Shown: in pieces, positions 1-8,649 of the stretch | Numbering within the stretch: position 1 is the stretch's first letter | Layout: each line of letters opens with the position of its first letter | Assembly: GCA_017948555.1 (NCBI GenBank) | Contig: JAFMYY010000010.1 | Location: forward strand, 83,927 to 147,926 | Direction of reading: 5' to 3' | DNA length: 64,000 nt | Origin: Cesiribacteraceae bacterium YIM B00369 | GTDB lineage: Bacteria; Bacteroidota; Bacteroidia; Cytophagales; Cyclobacteriaceae | Made by a program: the position numbers and the translations under genes | Notes under the pieces: generated by a model | Databases searched by the model: none | Told to the model about the DNA's origin: nothing | Seen by the model: only the letters and a program-made list of their open reading frames with translations

Positions 1-3000
1 CGGGCAGGGTATCGGAATAAAGGAAAATACCCTTGCATATTGGTAAATGGCTGCGATGCGGGCGATATTTTCTCCACTGCCAATACAGTAACTTTTGGCG
101 AAGACTGGATATTTACCGCCGACAGAGGTGCACTGAATGTATTGGCGCACAGCGGGATCGGCTACACCAACCTGCTGCGCTATTATTCCGGTTACTTTTA
201 TGAGATAGCCTATGCCGATCTGTCCTTTATAGATGCATCGATCGGTAAAATTCAGGCAGAAACCATCCGGCGCTTTCTTGCCCTTTTTGGAGTAAGTGAA
301 ATTTCCATGGCTCAGGCTCACGAAATGATTATACAGGGTGACCCTGCTGTAAAGCTTTTTGGAAGGAGTAAGCCGGATTTTGAAACCAATAATCAGAATA
401 TGTACCTGCATTCTTATAGCGGCGGGCAGGTAAACCTTGCTGCAGACTCTTTTGCGGTTGCAGTGGTAACCCGCAATTTCGGGCGGGTTATGGAAGATTC
501 TCTGCCCATCCGCCTGAATATAAAGAAAAATGGTGGCCCTGTAAGTTTTACTGAAGTCCGGGATTTTAAGTCTCCTTTTTATCAGGATACGCTTTATTAT
601 GTTGTCTGGTCAAAAGACCTTGGTGGCCCGGGTATGTATGAGTTTGAAGTGCAGTTGAATCCTGATGCTTCCGTAGAGGAGCTGAATCTGTCGAATAATA
701 AGGGGGCTTTGGAAGTGGTACTTCAGTCAGGAGGTACGATAAACCTTTTGCCAAAGGATTTTAGTATTGTACAGGGGCAGGAGGTGGAATTATATTTTCA
801 GAATTCCGATCCTTTCAAAACAGGGAGGGGGTATTTGCTGGAGGTGGATACCAGTTTTACTTTTTCAAGCAGGGCCCTGCAGCAATTTACCATTTCGGGC
901 GATGCTCTGATAAAGCAAAAAGTTAAGCTGCCACAGGTGGCCGGTGCGGAGGCAGATAGTATTGTTTATTTCTGGCGTACAAAACTGCAGCACCCGGAGG
1001 CGAACGAAGATGTGAAATGGGTGACAACATCTTTTACGGTAATCAAAAACAGTTCGCCGGGTTGGGCGCAGTTGCACCCTGAGCAATTCCGGGGAAATCA
1101 GGTGGAAGGAGCCTCAGTGAATGAAGCAAAGGAGTGGACTTTTGATGAAATCAGCCGGAAGGTGGAGGTAATAACCTTTGGCCCTTTAGTGCCTGAATCC
1201 GGTGAGCAGGAGGTGGAAATGAGGATTGACGATGTTGGTTTTATACTCGGGAGCGCAGGGCGTATGTGCCAGCCAAATTCCATTAATGCCGTTCATTTTG
1301 CTAAGGCAGGTTTAGATCCACACATAGCAGTTATTGATGATGTGACCAGAACGGAAAGTTGTGGAAGACTTCCCCAGATAGTGAACAACTTCCTGCCCAG
1401 GGATATCAATTTCGGGAATAATGATGCTTATAACCTGGAAAAGTTTTTGGCAGATGTGCCTGAGGATGATTACGTTCTGCTGTTCTCAATTGGCAAAGTG
1501 GATTATGAGCTATGGCCGCCTTCTGTAAAAGAGCAGCTGATAAGCTTAGGTGCTGACCCTGCGAAGGTGGCTGGCCTCACAAACGGAGAGCCTTATATAC
1601 TGCTGGGTAAAAAAGGAGGCCTGCCGGGCAGTGCCATAGAAACTTATGCAGATAAGAGCGGTGTGGCGGGAAATCCGTCGGCCCAGATTATTCGTCTGGA
1701 GCATACTATTGAGAGTAAAAGGAGCCGCGCTATTATTACTACCCCGCTTATAGGGCCTGCTAAAGAATGGCAGGAACTGGCTTGCAAAGTTGCAGCTGAG
1801 GCTAATGACAGCTTTGAGCTGCAGCTGATTGGGGTGGATATTCAAATGAAGGAACATTTAATTACAAGGAGTACTGAAAATATTCAGATGCCACTGGCGG
1901 TAAGTCCACAGCAGTATCCTTATTTAAAATTGAGGATGTTTATGAGGGATGAGGAAGATATGACTCCTCCTGAATTAGAATACTGGCATGTTTCCTATAC
2001 CCAATTGCCGGAGGGTGTGGTTTTGCCTGCTGCAGATACCCGGAGAAATTATACACTTGATGAAGGTCAGGATTTCCAGCCTTCATTCAGGTTTATAAAT
2101 ATTACAGAAAATTCCTTTTCCGATTCGCTTCAGGTGGAGTATTCAATATTAAATACCGAAAACCGGAAGAGCTTTGTGAAGCGGCAAAAAATTGCGGCGC
2201 CCTCACCTTATGATACCACCTGGTTTGATTATGTTATTAACACCGACTCCTACCTTGGGCGCAATGATGTAAAGGTTCATGTAAATCCTCAGTTGGTGCC
2301 GGAGGCTATTTACAGTAATAACCTGCTCGATGCCAGGGACTTCTTTTTTGTAAGGAAGGATACTGTGCAGCCTGTGGTGGATGTGGCTTTTGACGGGGTA
2401 TATATTACAAACGGATCGATAGTAAGTCCCAGGCCACTTATAACTGTTTATTTGCGGGATAATAACAGGTTTAAATTCAAACAGGATACCGTGGGGGTAA
2501 ACTTGTTCCTCAAAAAAGAGTGTGAGGAATGTGAAGCAGAAAGGATTAGTCTTGCCGGATCTGCTGCCCGGTGGAAGCAGGCATCGGAAAATGAGCCTTT
2601 TCAGATTGAGTTTCAGCCGGAGCCCCTGGCTGACGGCATTTATACCTTGCAGGTGCAGGGCGAAGATGCAAGTAACAACAAGGCTGGAGTAAAACCTTAT
2701 AGTATCAGTTTTGAGGTAATCACAGAATCAAGTGTAACAAACTTTTACCCTTATCCAAATCCATTTTCAACTTCCACACGCTTTGTTTTTACCCTTACAG
2801 GCAGTGAAATACCTGATGATATTAAGATACAGATCATGACCATTGACGGCCGTGTGGTAAGGGAAATCCTCAAAGAGGAGCTGGGGCCCATCCGGATTGG
2901 TTCCAATATTTCGGATTTTGCCTGGGATGGAAAGGATGAGTGGGGAGATCAGCTGGCAAATGGTGTATATTTGTATAAGGTTTTCTTAAGGCACAGTGGC

Positions 3001-3078
3001 GATGCTTTTGAGCACAGAGAAACAAAAGGTGATAAGGCATTCCGGAAAGGATTTGGTAAAATGTATCTGCTCCGTTAA
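1..3078 (+). CDS. C25 family (gingipain/PorU-like) peptidase with T9SS sorting domain, 5'-truncated
   Basis: The frame is open from base 1, so the N-terminus lies outside the window; 1,025 codons are visible. Residues 16-21 read NGCDAG, followed by FGEDWIF and a GALNVLAHSGIGY segment. This matches the end of a C25 catalytic domain, with Cys18 (window numbering) as the probable nucleophile; the catalytic His would lie upstream. A long stretch of Ig-like beta domains follows. The C-terminal ~95 residues (FYPYPNPF, then a FlgD-type WDGKDEWG and GVYLYKV) are a T9SS type A sorting domain ending KMYLLR. The protein should therefore be exported by T9SS and anchored or released at the surface. Family knowledge: PorU is the T9SS sortase, and PorU2-like proteins are longer paralogues carrying their own sorting domain. 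PorU2-like is my best guess, but the missing N-terminus prevents a firm call. Confidence 0.82.
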   Translation, partial: RAGYRNKGKYPCILVNGCDAGDIFSTANTVTFGEDWIFTADRGALNVLAHSGIGYTNLLRYYSGYFYEIAYADLSFIDASIGKIQAETIRRFLALFGVSEISMAQAHEMIIQGDPAVKLFGRSKPDFETNNQNMYLHSYSGGQVNLAADSFAVAVVTRNFGRVMEDSLPIRLNIKKNGGPVSFTEVRDFKSPFYQDTLYYVVWSKDLGGPGMYEFEVQLNPDASVEELNLSNNKGALEVVLQSGGTINLLPKDFSIVQGQEVELYFQNSDPFKTGRGYLLEVDTSFTFSSRALQQFTISGDALIKQKVKLPQVAGAEADSIVYFWRTKLQHPEANEDVKWVTTSFTVIKNSSPGWAQLHPEQFRGNQVEGASVNEAKEWTFDEISRKVEVITFGPLVPESGEQEVEMRIDDVGFILGSAGRMCQPNSINAVHFAKAGLDPHIAVIDDVTRTESCGRLPQIVNNFLPRDINFGNNDAYNLEKFLADVPEDDYVLLFSIGKVDYELWPPSVKEQLISLGADPAKVAGLTNGEPYILLGKKGGLPGSAIETYADKSGVAGNPSAQIIRLEHTIESKRSRAIITTPLIGPAKEWQELACKVAAEANDSFELQLIGVDIQMKEHLITRSTENIQMPLAVSPQQYPYLKLRMFMRDEEDMTPPELEYWHVSYTQLPEGVVLPAADTRRNYTLDEGQDFQPSFRFINITENSFSDSLQVEYSILNTENRKSFVKRQKIAAPSPYDTTWFDYVINTDSYLGRNDVKVHVNPQLVPEAIYSNNLLDARDFFFVRKDTVQPVVDVAFDGVYITNGSIVSPRPLITVYLRDNNRFKFKQDTVGVNLFLKKECEECEAERISLAGSAARWKQASENEPFQIEFQPEPLADGIYTLQVQGEDASNNKAGVKPYSISFEVITESSVTNFYPYPNPFSTSTRFVFTLTGSEIPDDIKIQIMTIDGRVVREILKEELGPIRIGSNISDFAWDGKDEWGDQLANGVYLYKVFLRHSGDAFEHRETKGDKAFRKGFGKMYLLR

Positions 3079-3108
3079 TATGTAATAGTTATTTGTGTTT
3101 TAAAGATG

Positions 3109-3132
3109 AAACCCGCTTTGCGGGTTTTTTTT
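3109..3132 (+). terminator. Rho-independent terminator
   Basis: AAACCCGC and GCGGGTTT form an 8-bp stem around a 2-4 nt loop, followed by a T run. It sits 31 bp after the C25 peptidase stop. Confidence 0.85.
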
Positions 3133-3871
3133 ATTCTTTTTTCTTCTTTCCGGGCTGGGGTGCCGGGGCGGCATCTGTTTTTTTAGCCGATGCTTATTCT
3201 TGTATATTCATGTACCTGCCTGATAATCAGTCATTAATTTTTTTTGTTGTTTTGCTGCTTTCCTGTTAAAGGATCCGGGTCTCAGGCCCGTGCGGAACCG
3301 GCTGCTCTTTGCTCCGGCCGGCCTTCGGCTTCTTTAAAGGAAAAAGTGACCTTATGCCTGTTTATCGTTATATTTTGTTGAGGTAATGAAATTATTAAAA
3401 ATCCACTTTTATGAATGAAAACGTTTTTTTTAATTAAAATAATACCTATGTTAGGTGCATGAAACAAAAGGGCAGAAAATTGGTTAGCGGTTCCGTCCTG
3501 TTTTTTTTCAGTTACTCATATTAATCTTTCTTAATGCCCGGCAAAAGAGCCTGCAGCAATGCTTTTCCTTTAAAGCAAACAATCGCTGTAGCATGCATAA
3601 TATGCACTCAGGATTCTGTAAATGCCTTTTTATGAAAGGGATCATGTAATTGTATGATTTTATTGCAGGTACTGGCTCAGAGGTGAGGTGTGGGATTATT
3701 TATTGTTTCTGATCCTGATTGCAATAGTGTGGCGGCAAAAGAGCGCTGCATATTAACATTAAAAATTTTCTTAATTTCAAAATAGTTCCTTACATATTGG
3801 CAAATTAATGACATATGTGAGGTGTATCTTATTTTCAACCAATAAAACCTGTAAAACAATTTTACTTTGCC
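3133..3871. other. Intergenic region without a recognisable gene
   Basis: AT-rich sequence with no convincing reading frame: short minus-strand frames lack signal peptides, domains or biased codon use. No tRNA or strong hairpin was seen. The last ~100 bp presumably hold the promoter of the small lipoprotein gene. Confidence 0.5.
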
Positions 3872-4042
3872 ATGAAAAGAATGTTTAAATTATTAATCCC
3901 GGCAATTGTTGCTGTGGCTCTTTTTGCTTCCTGTGAGGATCAAATGGATGAGATGGTGGTTAAAGATGCTGCTGTAGAGGCTGCAGCCAAATCAGCTGTT
4001 ATGATGCCTGATAAGCCATTGATTAAGGTTCCTCCACGGTAG
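3872..4042 (+). CDS. Small lipoprotein, 56 residues
   Basis: ATG at 3872 opens a 56-codon frame ending TAG. The N-terminus (MKRMFKLLIPAIVAVALF) is a clear signal peptide and is followed by the lipobox FASC, with Cys21 as the lipidation site. The mature protein is only ~36 residues, acidic and Ala/Met-rich at first, then basic and Pro-rich, ending KVPPR. No domain is recognised. It lies 42 bp upstream of a multi-spanning membrane protein on the same strand and may be co-transcribed with it. The complete lipoprotein signal is the main evidence that it is real. Function unknown. Confidence 0.65.
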   Translation: MKRMFKLLIPAIVAVALFASCEDQMDEMVVKDAAVEAAAKSAVMMPDKPLIKVPPR

Positions 4043-4083
4043 GCCATTACTGCAAAGCAAAAAGATATGGGGTAAAATCTTGT

Positions 4084-4737
4084 ATGAAAGAAAGTCTGGT
4101 ATTGAATGTAAGCTATTTCATTAAGGATTTTAAGTTCTCCTTGAGGTATTTAATTAAAGACAAGAGGAAGTTGTTATTAGCTTCTCTTGTCTTTATTGTT
4201 ATTCCTGTATTGAATGTTTCCTGGAAATTTGCAGATTCTTCAGTTCCTGTACCTTATTATGATAATCTTCAGGTACTGGTTTGGACCCTGGCAGAAAGTG
4301 TTTGTATGGTTCTTACCTCCACCGCCTGGTACCTTTCGGCTGCCCGGAAAGATTATGTAATCAAGCTCATCGCTCTGGGGTCAGTATATTACTGGGTCTT
4401 TACCTTATTAAAAAAAATCCCTTTAGGTACCTCCACTACTGTGGCAGAGGAGGTATTGATTTTTCTATGCTGTATTACCGTTTTTACTTTTCTCTTAAAT
4501 TATATAAGGAATAATTATATACTGAAACACGTAAACTATAAGGAAGAGTATGACGGGATGGTATATGATTACCATCATCTTTGCAGGGGCTTTACTAAAA
4601 CAGTGGAGGGGCTTGATCACCTGAAGAGAAAAGGCTATATTACTGATGAGGAATACGGGAGCCGCCTGAGCTCCACCACACAGCGCTTTGATGAATTTGC
4701 TACGAAAATCCACGATCGTTACCAGGATCTGGTATAA
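4084..4737 (+). CDS. Four-helix membrane protein, function unknown
   Basis: 217 residues with about four hydrophobic segments (roughly residues 31-48, 68-85, 92-112 and 120-140), so an inner-membrane protein. The C-terminal ~75 residues are soluble; a LDHLKRKGYITDEEY segment resembles the short SHOCT-type helix-turn motif found at many bacterial C-termini. There is no catalytic motif. It follows the small lipoprotein by 42 bp and its stop abuts the stop of the convergent gene at 4738. No family name can be given. Confidence 0.7.
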   Translation: MKESLVLNVSYFIKDFKFSLRYLIKDKRKLLLASLVFIVIPVLNVSWKFADSSVPVPYYDNLQVLVWTLAESVCMVLTSTAWYLSAARKDYVIKLIALGSVYYWVFTLLKKIPLGTSTTVAEEVLIFLCCITVFTFLLNYIRNNYILKHVNYKEEYDGMVYDYHHLCRGFTKTVEGLDHLKRKGYITDEEYGSRLSSTTQRFDEFATKIHDRYQDLV

Positions 4738-4935
4738 CTATTTTTCTTTTCTCCCGCTTTTTTCCAGCCTTTCCTCTTTTACCGATTTAAATTTACTGCC
4801 CCCTTTTTCATCTCCTCTTTCTCTCTTTTTTCTGAAAGACCTGATTGTATACCAAATAATTCCTACAGGAATTAATGCGGCCAGAATAATCAGCAGGATG
4901 GCCACTCCATCGTTTTCTATCTGAAATAAATCCAT
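4738..4935 (-). CDS. Small single-pass membrane protein
   Basis: 65 residues from the ATG at 4935. A short N-terminal segment (MDLFQIENDG) precedes one strong transmembrane helix (VAILLIILAALIPVGIIWY) and a highly basic/acidic cytoplasmic tail rich in Lys, Arg and Glu. An upstream in-frame ATG at 4971 would add 12 Lys/Asn-rich residues before the helix; I prefer the inner start because the AT-rich leader before it is typical of this genome. Its stop touches that of the convergent membrane protein. Function unknown; a membrane adaptor is one possibility. Confidence 0.6.
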   Translation of the reverse strand: MDLFQIENDGVAILLIILAALIPVGIIWYTIRSFRKKRERGDEKGGSKFKSVKEERLEKSGRKEK

Positions 4936-5164
4936 ATTCTTATTTTTTAATTTTCTGTTATTATAACTCATTTGTTTTAGTTATTGTTGGAAAAGATTGC
5001 CCGTACCAGTGCCGGAACAATTGGTGTGGGGGAGGGTTACATACCTTAGTTGCATTGAGCAGCTTAAGGCAGAAGCCTGAATTTTTCTCCTGAACAATAA
5101 AATTGTTTATTTTTAAGTTTTTCTCTCTAAAGAATTAATAGTCTGCTTGTATAATCATATGTGC

Positions 5165-6478
5165 ATGAAAATAAGGAAATGCTGCTTCTGGATTTTTATA
5201 TGGGTACTGAGTAATTCAGTAATCAGTTGTAGCCAACAAAACGAAACTGAGCAAGGCGGGGAAGCAGAGAGTTGCCCTGTAGGACCGGAGCCTTCTGTAG
5301 CAGAGGAAGTGGATACCCTCAACATAATAATTGAAACCAGTGGCAGTATGGCCGGTTTTATGCCATCCAGAGGTGGTGAACAAACTGATTTTCAAATGAT
5401 TGTGGATAATATATTGGCTAATGCAGAAAGTCTTGAAGGAAATGCTATTCCCAATATCCGCTACTGGTCCGCCAGGGAAAAGATGTATAAGGAAGTGTAC
5501 AGCCGTTTTAGTCAGATGCTCCGCCGTGGTCTCCGGAATCCGGGATCAAGCTCTCCTATTCCGCAAATGTTAAAGAATGTGAGTGAATCGTTTACAGGAC
5601 CCGACCAGGTGAGTATTTTCATTTCTGATTTTATATACTCTCCACCTGACAGCCGCGACCGCGATTTTATTGCCAACGACATACGGAGGGCTATTTCCAG
5701 AGTTCGGCAGGAAAATTTCGTGGTTTCTGTTTTTGCCTCACAGTCTGATTTTGCCGGTACTTTTTATCCGGCAGAAAGAAGCAGTAAGCCAATCCGTAAT
5801 TGTTGCAGTACGGCAATACCTTATTATATATGGGTGATGGGGCCGGAAGAAAAGGTGCGCCTGATTAACCGGGAGGTGATTAAAGATAATTATATGGAAC
5901 AGGTGCATTTTGGTTTTTCGCCGCTTTCCCCTGCTTTTATGATCATTCCCGGCTCGGGCAGGTCGGGAGACTGGTACCCTGCTGACAGGGAAGGAAAGGT
6001 GGTACGCCTCGATAATGCAGGAGATATCCGGGAAGGGGGAGTAATGTATACAGTTGGTATAAACCTGGAAAACCTGCCGGGGCATGTTGCGAAAACAGAA
6101 TATTTAGAAGATAATTTTCGTCTGAGGGTGGTTAACGGGGAGGCAGCTATCAGCAGGATATATGACCGGACGCAGTTCCTGAACCAGGAAAATATTAATA
6201 ACAAAGATCGCCGCTTAACGGAATGCTTTTCGCACTATGTAACAGTATCGGTAACCGAAGTATTTGACAGGAACAAGAATATGGAAGTTAATCTGGTCCT
6301 GGGAAATGAACTGCCGGGCTGGATAGAGGCTTATACAACCGAAGCTGACAGCCGGATTGAAGAAGAAGGAGCCCGGACTTTTTCGTTAAATGCAGTGATG
6401 GAAGGTGCGTGGCGGGCTACAGGGAGCCAAAAAGGTGAATTTTTCAATCTTAATACTACCGTGGATTTAAGCAGGTAA
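5165..6478 (+). CDS. VWA-like domain lipoprotein (cytoskeletal-type cluster, gene 1)
   Basis: 437 residues from ATG 5165 (ATG 5159 is an alternative, two residues longer). Residues 1-21 form a signal peptide with lipobox VISC, Cys22. Residues ~52-250 resemble a von Willebrand A fold: the MIDAS-type DxSxS motif appears as E57-T-S59-G-S61 (first Asp replaced by Glu), and an ISDFIYSP segment near residue 153 supplies the usual acidic strand end. The C-terminal half is beta-rich with no recognised domain. The 132-residue membrane protein follows after 7 bp, so the two are surely co-transcribed. Family knowledge: VWA domains bind protein partners through a metal ion. Inference: this is the envelope partner of the tubulin-like/actin-like/MotA-like proteins encoded downstream. 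Confidence 0.72.
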   Translation: MKIRKCCFWIFIWVLSNSVISCSQQNETEQGGEAESCPVGPEPSVAEEVDTLNIIIETSGSMAGFMPSRGGEQTDFQMIVDNILANAESLEGNAIPNIRYWSAREKMYKEVYSRFSQMLRRGLRNPGSSSPIPQMLKNVSESFTGPDQVSIFISDFIYSPPDSRDRDFIANDIRRAISRVRQENFVVSVFASQSDFAGTFYPAERSSKPIRNCCSTAIPYYIWVMGPEEKVRLINREVIKDNYMEQVHFGFSPLSPAFMIIPGSGRSGDWYPADREGKVVRLDNAGDIREGGVMYTVGINLENLPGHVAKTEYLEDNFRLRVVNGEAAISRIYDRTQFLNQENINNKDRRLTECFSHYVTVSVTEVFDRNKNMEVNLVLGNELPGWIEAYTTEADSRIEEEGARTFSLNAVMEGAWRATGSQKGEFFNLNTTVDLSR

Positions 6479-6485
6479 AATAAAT

Positions 6486-6884
6486 ATGAAGAATATTTTC
6501 AGATTTTTATATGAACTGATCATAGGCCGCCCGCAGCCTCCTATGGAAACCCCTTTATACAGGGGTGAAATTTTTCCGGATGTGGGAGGTATAACGCTTT
6601 TGCTGGTTACGTTTGGAATGGTGGCCTTCTATTATTATGTTCTCAACCATTTGTTACAAACAGCCATTTTCAGCCACTGGTATCACTGGCTGGGCGTACT
6701 TGGCATAAATGCCATCATCGCCTTCAGCTATGCTGTTTATTATTGCCAGGTAAACGAGGCTACTCCGGATTCTTATATTTACTGGTTTGGGGTTGCCAAC
6801 GCTTTTTATAGCGGCGTTTTCTTTTTGTTGTTCTCCATGGCCATTAAGTGGAGGTCAAACAATGCAGCGAAAACACCTTTTTAG
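6486..6884 (+). CDS. Small three-helix membrane protein (cluster gene 2)
   Basis: 132 residues. A short amphipathic N-terminus containing a Pro-rich RPQPPMETP stretch is followed by three hydrophobic helices (about residues 33-56, 67-84 and 97-118) and a short basic tail. It has no enzymatic motif and I do not recognise a family. It starts 7 bp after the VWA lipoprotein stop and precedes the tubulin-like gene by 179 bp. The position suggests a membrane subunit of the same complex. Confidence 0.65.
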   Translation: MKNIFRFLYELIIGRPQPPMETPLYRGEIFPDVGGITLLLVTFGMVAFYYYVLNHLLQTAIFSHWYHWLGVLGINAIIAFSYAVYYCQVNEATPDSYIYWFGVANAFYSGVFFLLFSMAIKWRSNNAAKTPF

Positions 6885-7063
6885 CTTTGAATGACGGAAT
6901 GATAGAATAACAGAATGATAGAATAACGGATTGATTATGGAAATATCGGCCGGGGTATTAATTTTTTGAATTTAAAATTTACGGAGGTTTTGGCTATCAG
7001 TATCAAGGATCCTCCTACGGGCTTTGGTCTCAATACTCAATACTCACTACTCAATACTATATA
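6885..7063. repeat. Low-complexity linker with one arm of a 20-bp inverted repeat
   Basis: This 179-bp linker contains stuttered copies of GAATGATAGAATAAC (6897-6928) and, right before the ATG at 7064, stuttered CAATACT/CACTACT units (7031-7060). Bases 6905-6924 recur exactly as a reverse complement at 8596-8615, after the tubulin-like gene. No gene is visible in the linker. Confidence 0.7.
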
Positions 7064-8500
7064 ATGGCTAAATTATTTGTTTTTGGAATAGGAGGAACCG
7101 GGGCGCGGGTGCTTCGTTCATTCGGTATGCTTATGGCTGCCGGGGTCGATATTCGTTGCGATAAGGTAATTCCTATCCTGATAGATCCTGACACACAAAA
7201 TGCAGACCTGAACCGCACAGTGGAAATGCTTAAGAGCTACAGGCGGCTGCATGATGTAGCCGGTGCAAAAAGCGGATTCTTTCAGAAGGACATCAGCAAA
7301 CTGGCAGATATTGACCAGGCTGGCGCCGGAAAAGTAAAGGATACTTTTACTTTTGATTTTGGCGGGATCAATCAGAGTTTTAAAGAGTTTATTCATTACA
7401 GTGAGATGGATCCGGATACCCAAAGCCTGATGCAGCTGCTGTATACAGAAGATAACCTGCAAAGCCCTTTAACCATTGGTTTTAAGGGGAGCCCGAATGT
7501 TGGCAGCGTGGTGCTGAACAAACTTATCGATTCACCTGAGATCCGCTTCTTTGCCGATAATTTCCGGAAAGGAGACCGTATTTTTATTATAAGCTCCATA
7601 TTCGGGGGAACGGGTGCTGCAGGTTTCCCTCTTTTGCTGAAAAACCTCAAAAATCCGGATTCAGGTCTGCAGAATGCAGGTGATATATCCTCAGCTCTTA
7701 TTGGTGCGATAACGGTAAAACCTTATTTCGGCCTGCAGTCAGACAATGAAAGCGTAATTGATTCAAATACCTTTGTTACTAAAACCCGCGATGCCCTGGC
7801 TTATTATAAAAATAACCTGCAGGGCCTGCAGGCAATGTATTACATAGCCGATAACCCGGACAATCCTTATGAGAACAGGCCCGGAGGGGCAAGCCAGAAA
7901 AATAATGCGCACCTGGTGGAGCTCCTTTCTGCCCTTGCAATTATTGATTTTATGGATTATTCCGATGCTGACTTATCAGGCTCCACACTTTACCATGAAT
8001 ATGGCTTAAAAGAAGATAGCAGGGAAATTACCTTTGAGCATTTGTATGATGATACAAAGCAGAAGATAAATAAGCAGCTTGTTCAGTTTAAATTTTTTGC
8101 AAAATATTATAAGGATTTTATAAGCCAGGACAAAGGCAAGAACTACTTCAAATCCTTAAACCTTGACGATGCTTTTGCCAACGACGGCTTTCATAAAGAA
8201 CTCAGGAATTTTTTAGAAAATAAACAATGGGGTTTTTATGCCTGGCTGAAGGAGCTGTCTGTTAACAGCCGGAAATTTTCACCCTTCAACCTGAATACCG
8301 ATAATCTGAACCTCCTGATCAGGGATAAGCCTATAGGTAATACCTGGCTTAAGAAGGGCATAACCCATGATGGCTTTGTGGTAAGGCTGAATAAGGAAGA
8401 AAAGAACCAGTCGGAAGAAACCGATCCAAGACGCAAATTCCTTAAAATGTTCTATAATGTTACCGAAGATTTTTACAACAACAAGGTGCCGTCGATATAG
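7064..8500 (+). CDS. Tubulin-like GTPase (cluster gene 3)
   Basis: 478 residues with no signal peptide, so cytoplasmic. The N-terminus LFVFGIGGTGARVLRS is a Rossmann-type nucleotide-binding start typical of the Tubulin_2 / FtsZ-like families. Residues 180-189 read FGGTGAAGFP, matching the tubulin signature GGGTGS(G/A) that contacts the phosphates. Acidic and Asn-containing loops lie between the two. The C-terminal ~200 residues are helical and charged. FtsZ itself is excluded by the sequence, the length and the absence of dcw-cluster neighbours. Family knowledge: divergent FtsZ-like families have been linked by genomic context to VWA and membrane proteins in predicted membrane-remodelling systems (Makarova and Koonin 2010, recalled from memory). 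Here the neighbours are a VWA lipoprotein and an Hsp70/actin-like ATPase. Confidence 0.78.
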   Translation: MAKLFVFGIGGTGARVLRSFGMLMAAGVDIRCDKVIPILIDPDTQNADLNRTVEMLKSYRRLHDVAGAKSGFFQKDISKLADIDQAGAGKVKDTFTFDFGGINQSFKEFIHYSEMDPDTQSLMQLLYTEDNLQSPLTIGFKGSPNVGSVVLNKLIDSPEIRFFADNFRKGDRIFIISSIFGGTGAAGFPLLLKNLKNPDSGLQNAGDISSALIGAITVKPYFGLQSDNESVIDSNTFVTKTRDALAYYKNNLQGLQAMYYIADNPDNPYENRPGGASQKNNAHLVELLSALAIIDFMDYSDADLSGSTLYHEYGLKEDSREITFEHLYDDTKQKINKQLVQFKFFAKYYKDFISQDKGKNYFKSLNLDDAFANDGFHKELRNFLENKQWGFYAWLKELSVNSRKFSPFNLNTDNLNLLIRDKPIGNTWLKKGITHDGFVVRLNKEEKNQSEETDPRRKFLKMFYNVTEDFYNNKVPSI

Positions 8501-8595
8501 GATAATGGATATATGGCAAAAGATACTGGACTTAAGGTCAGAGGAATTAAAAGTGATGAGAAAGATTGCCTTTGGTGGAGTATGATTCCATTTTC

Positions 8596-8615
8596 ATTCT
8601 ATCATTCTGTTATTC
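8596..8615. repeat. Second arm of the inverted repeat flanking the tubulin-like gene
   Basis: Exact reverse complement of 6905-6924. With mismatches the similarity extends outwards (TTTGAATGA-type sequence on both sides). It lies 96 bp after the tubulin-like stop and 35 bp before the Hsp70-like start. Confidence 0.75.
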
Positions 8616-8649
8616 ATTCATTCAAAATTGATTAAGCACATTAAATAAT

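Noticed and set aside
3282..3859. Two minus-strand frames of about 60 codons
   Set aside because: AT-rich intergenic sequence; no supporting features.
7064..8500. FtsZ cell-division gene
   Set aside because: Sequence is too divergent in the signature motifs and there are no division or cell-wall neighbours.
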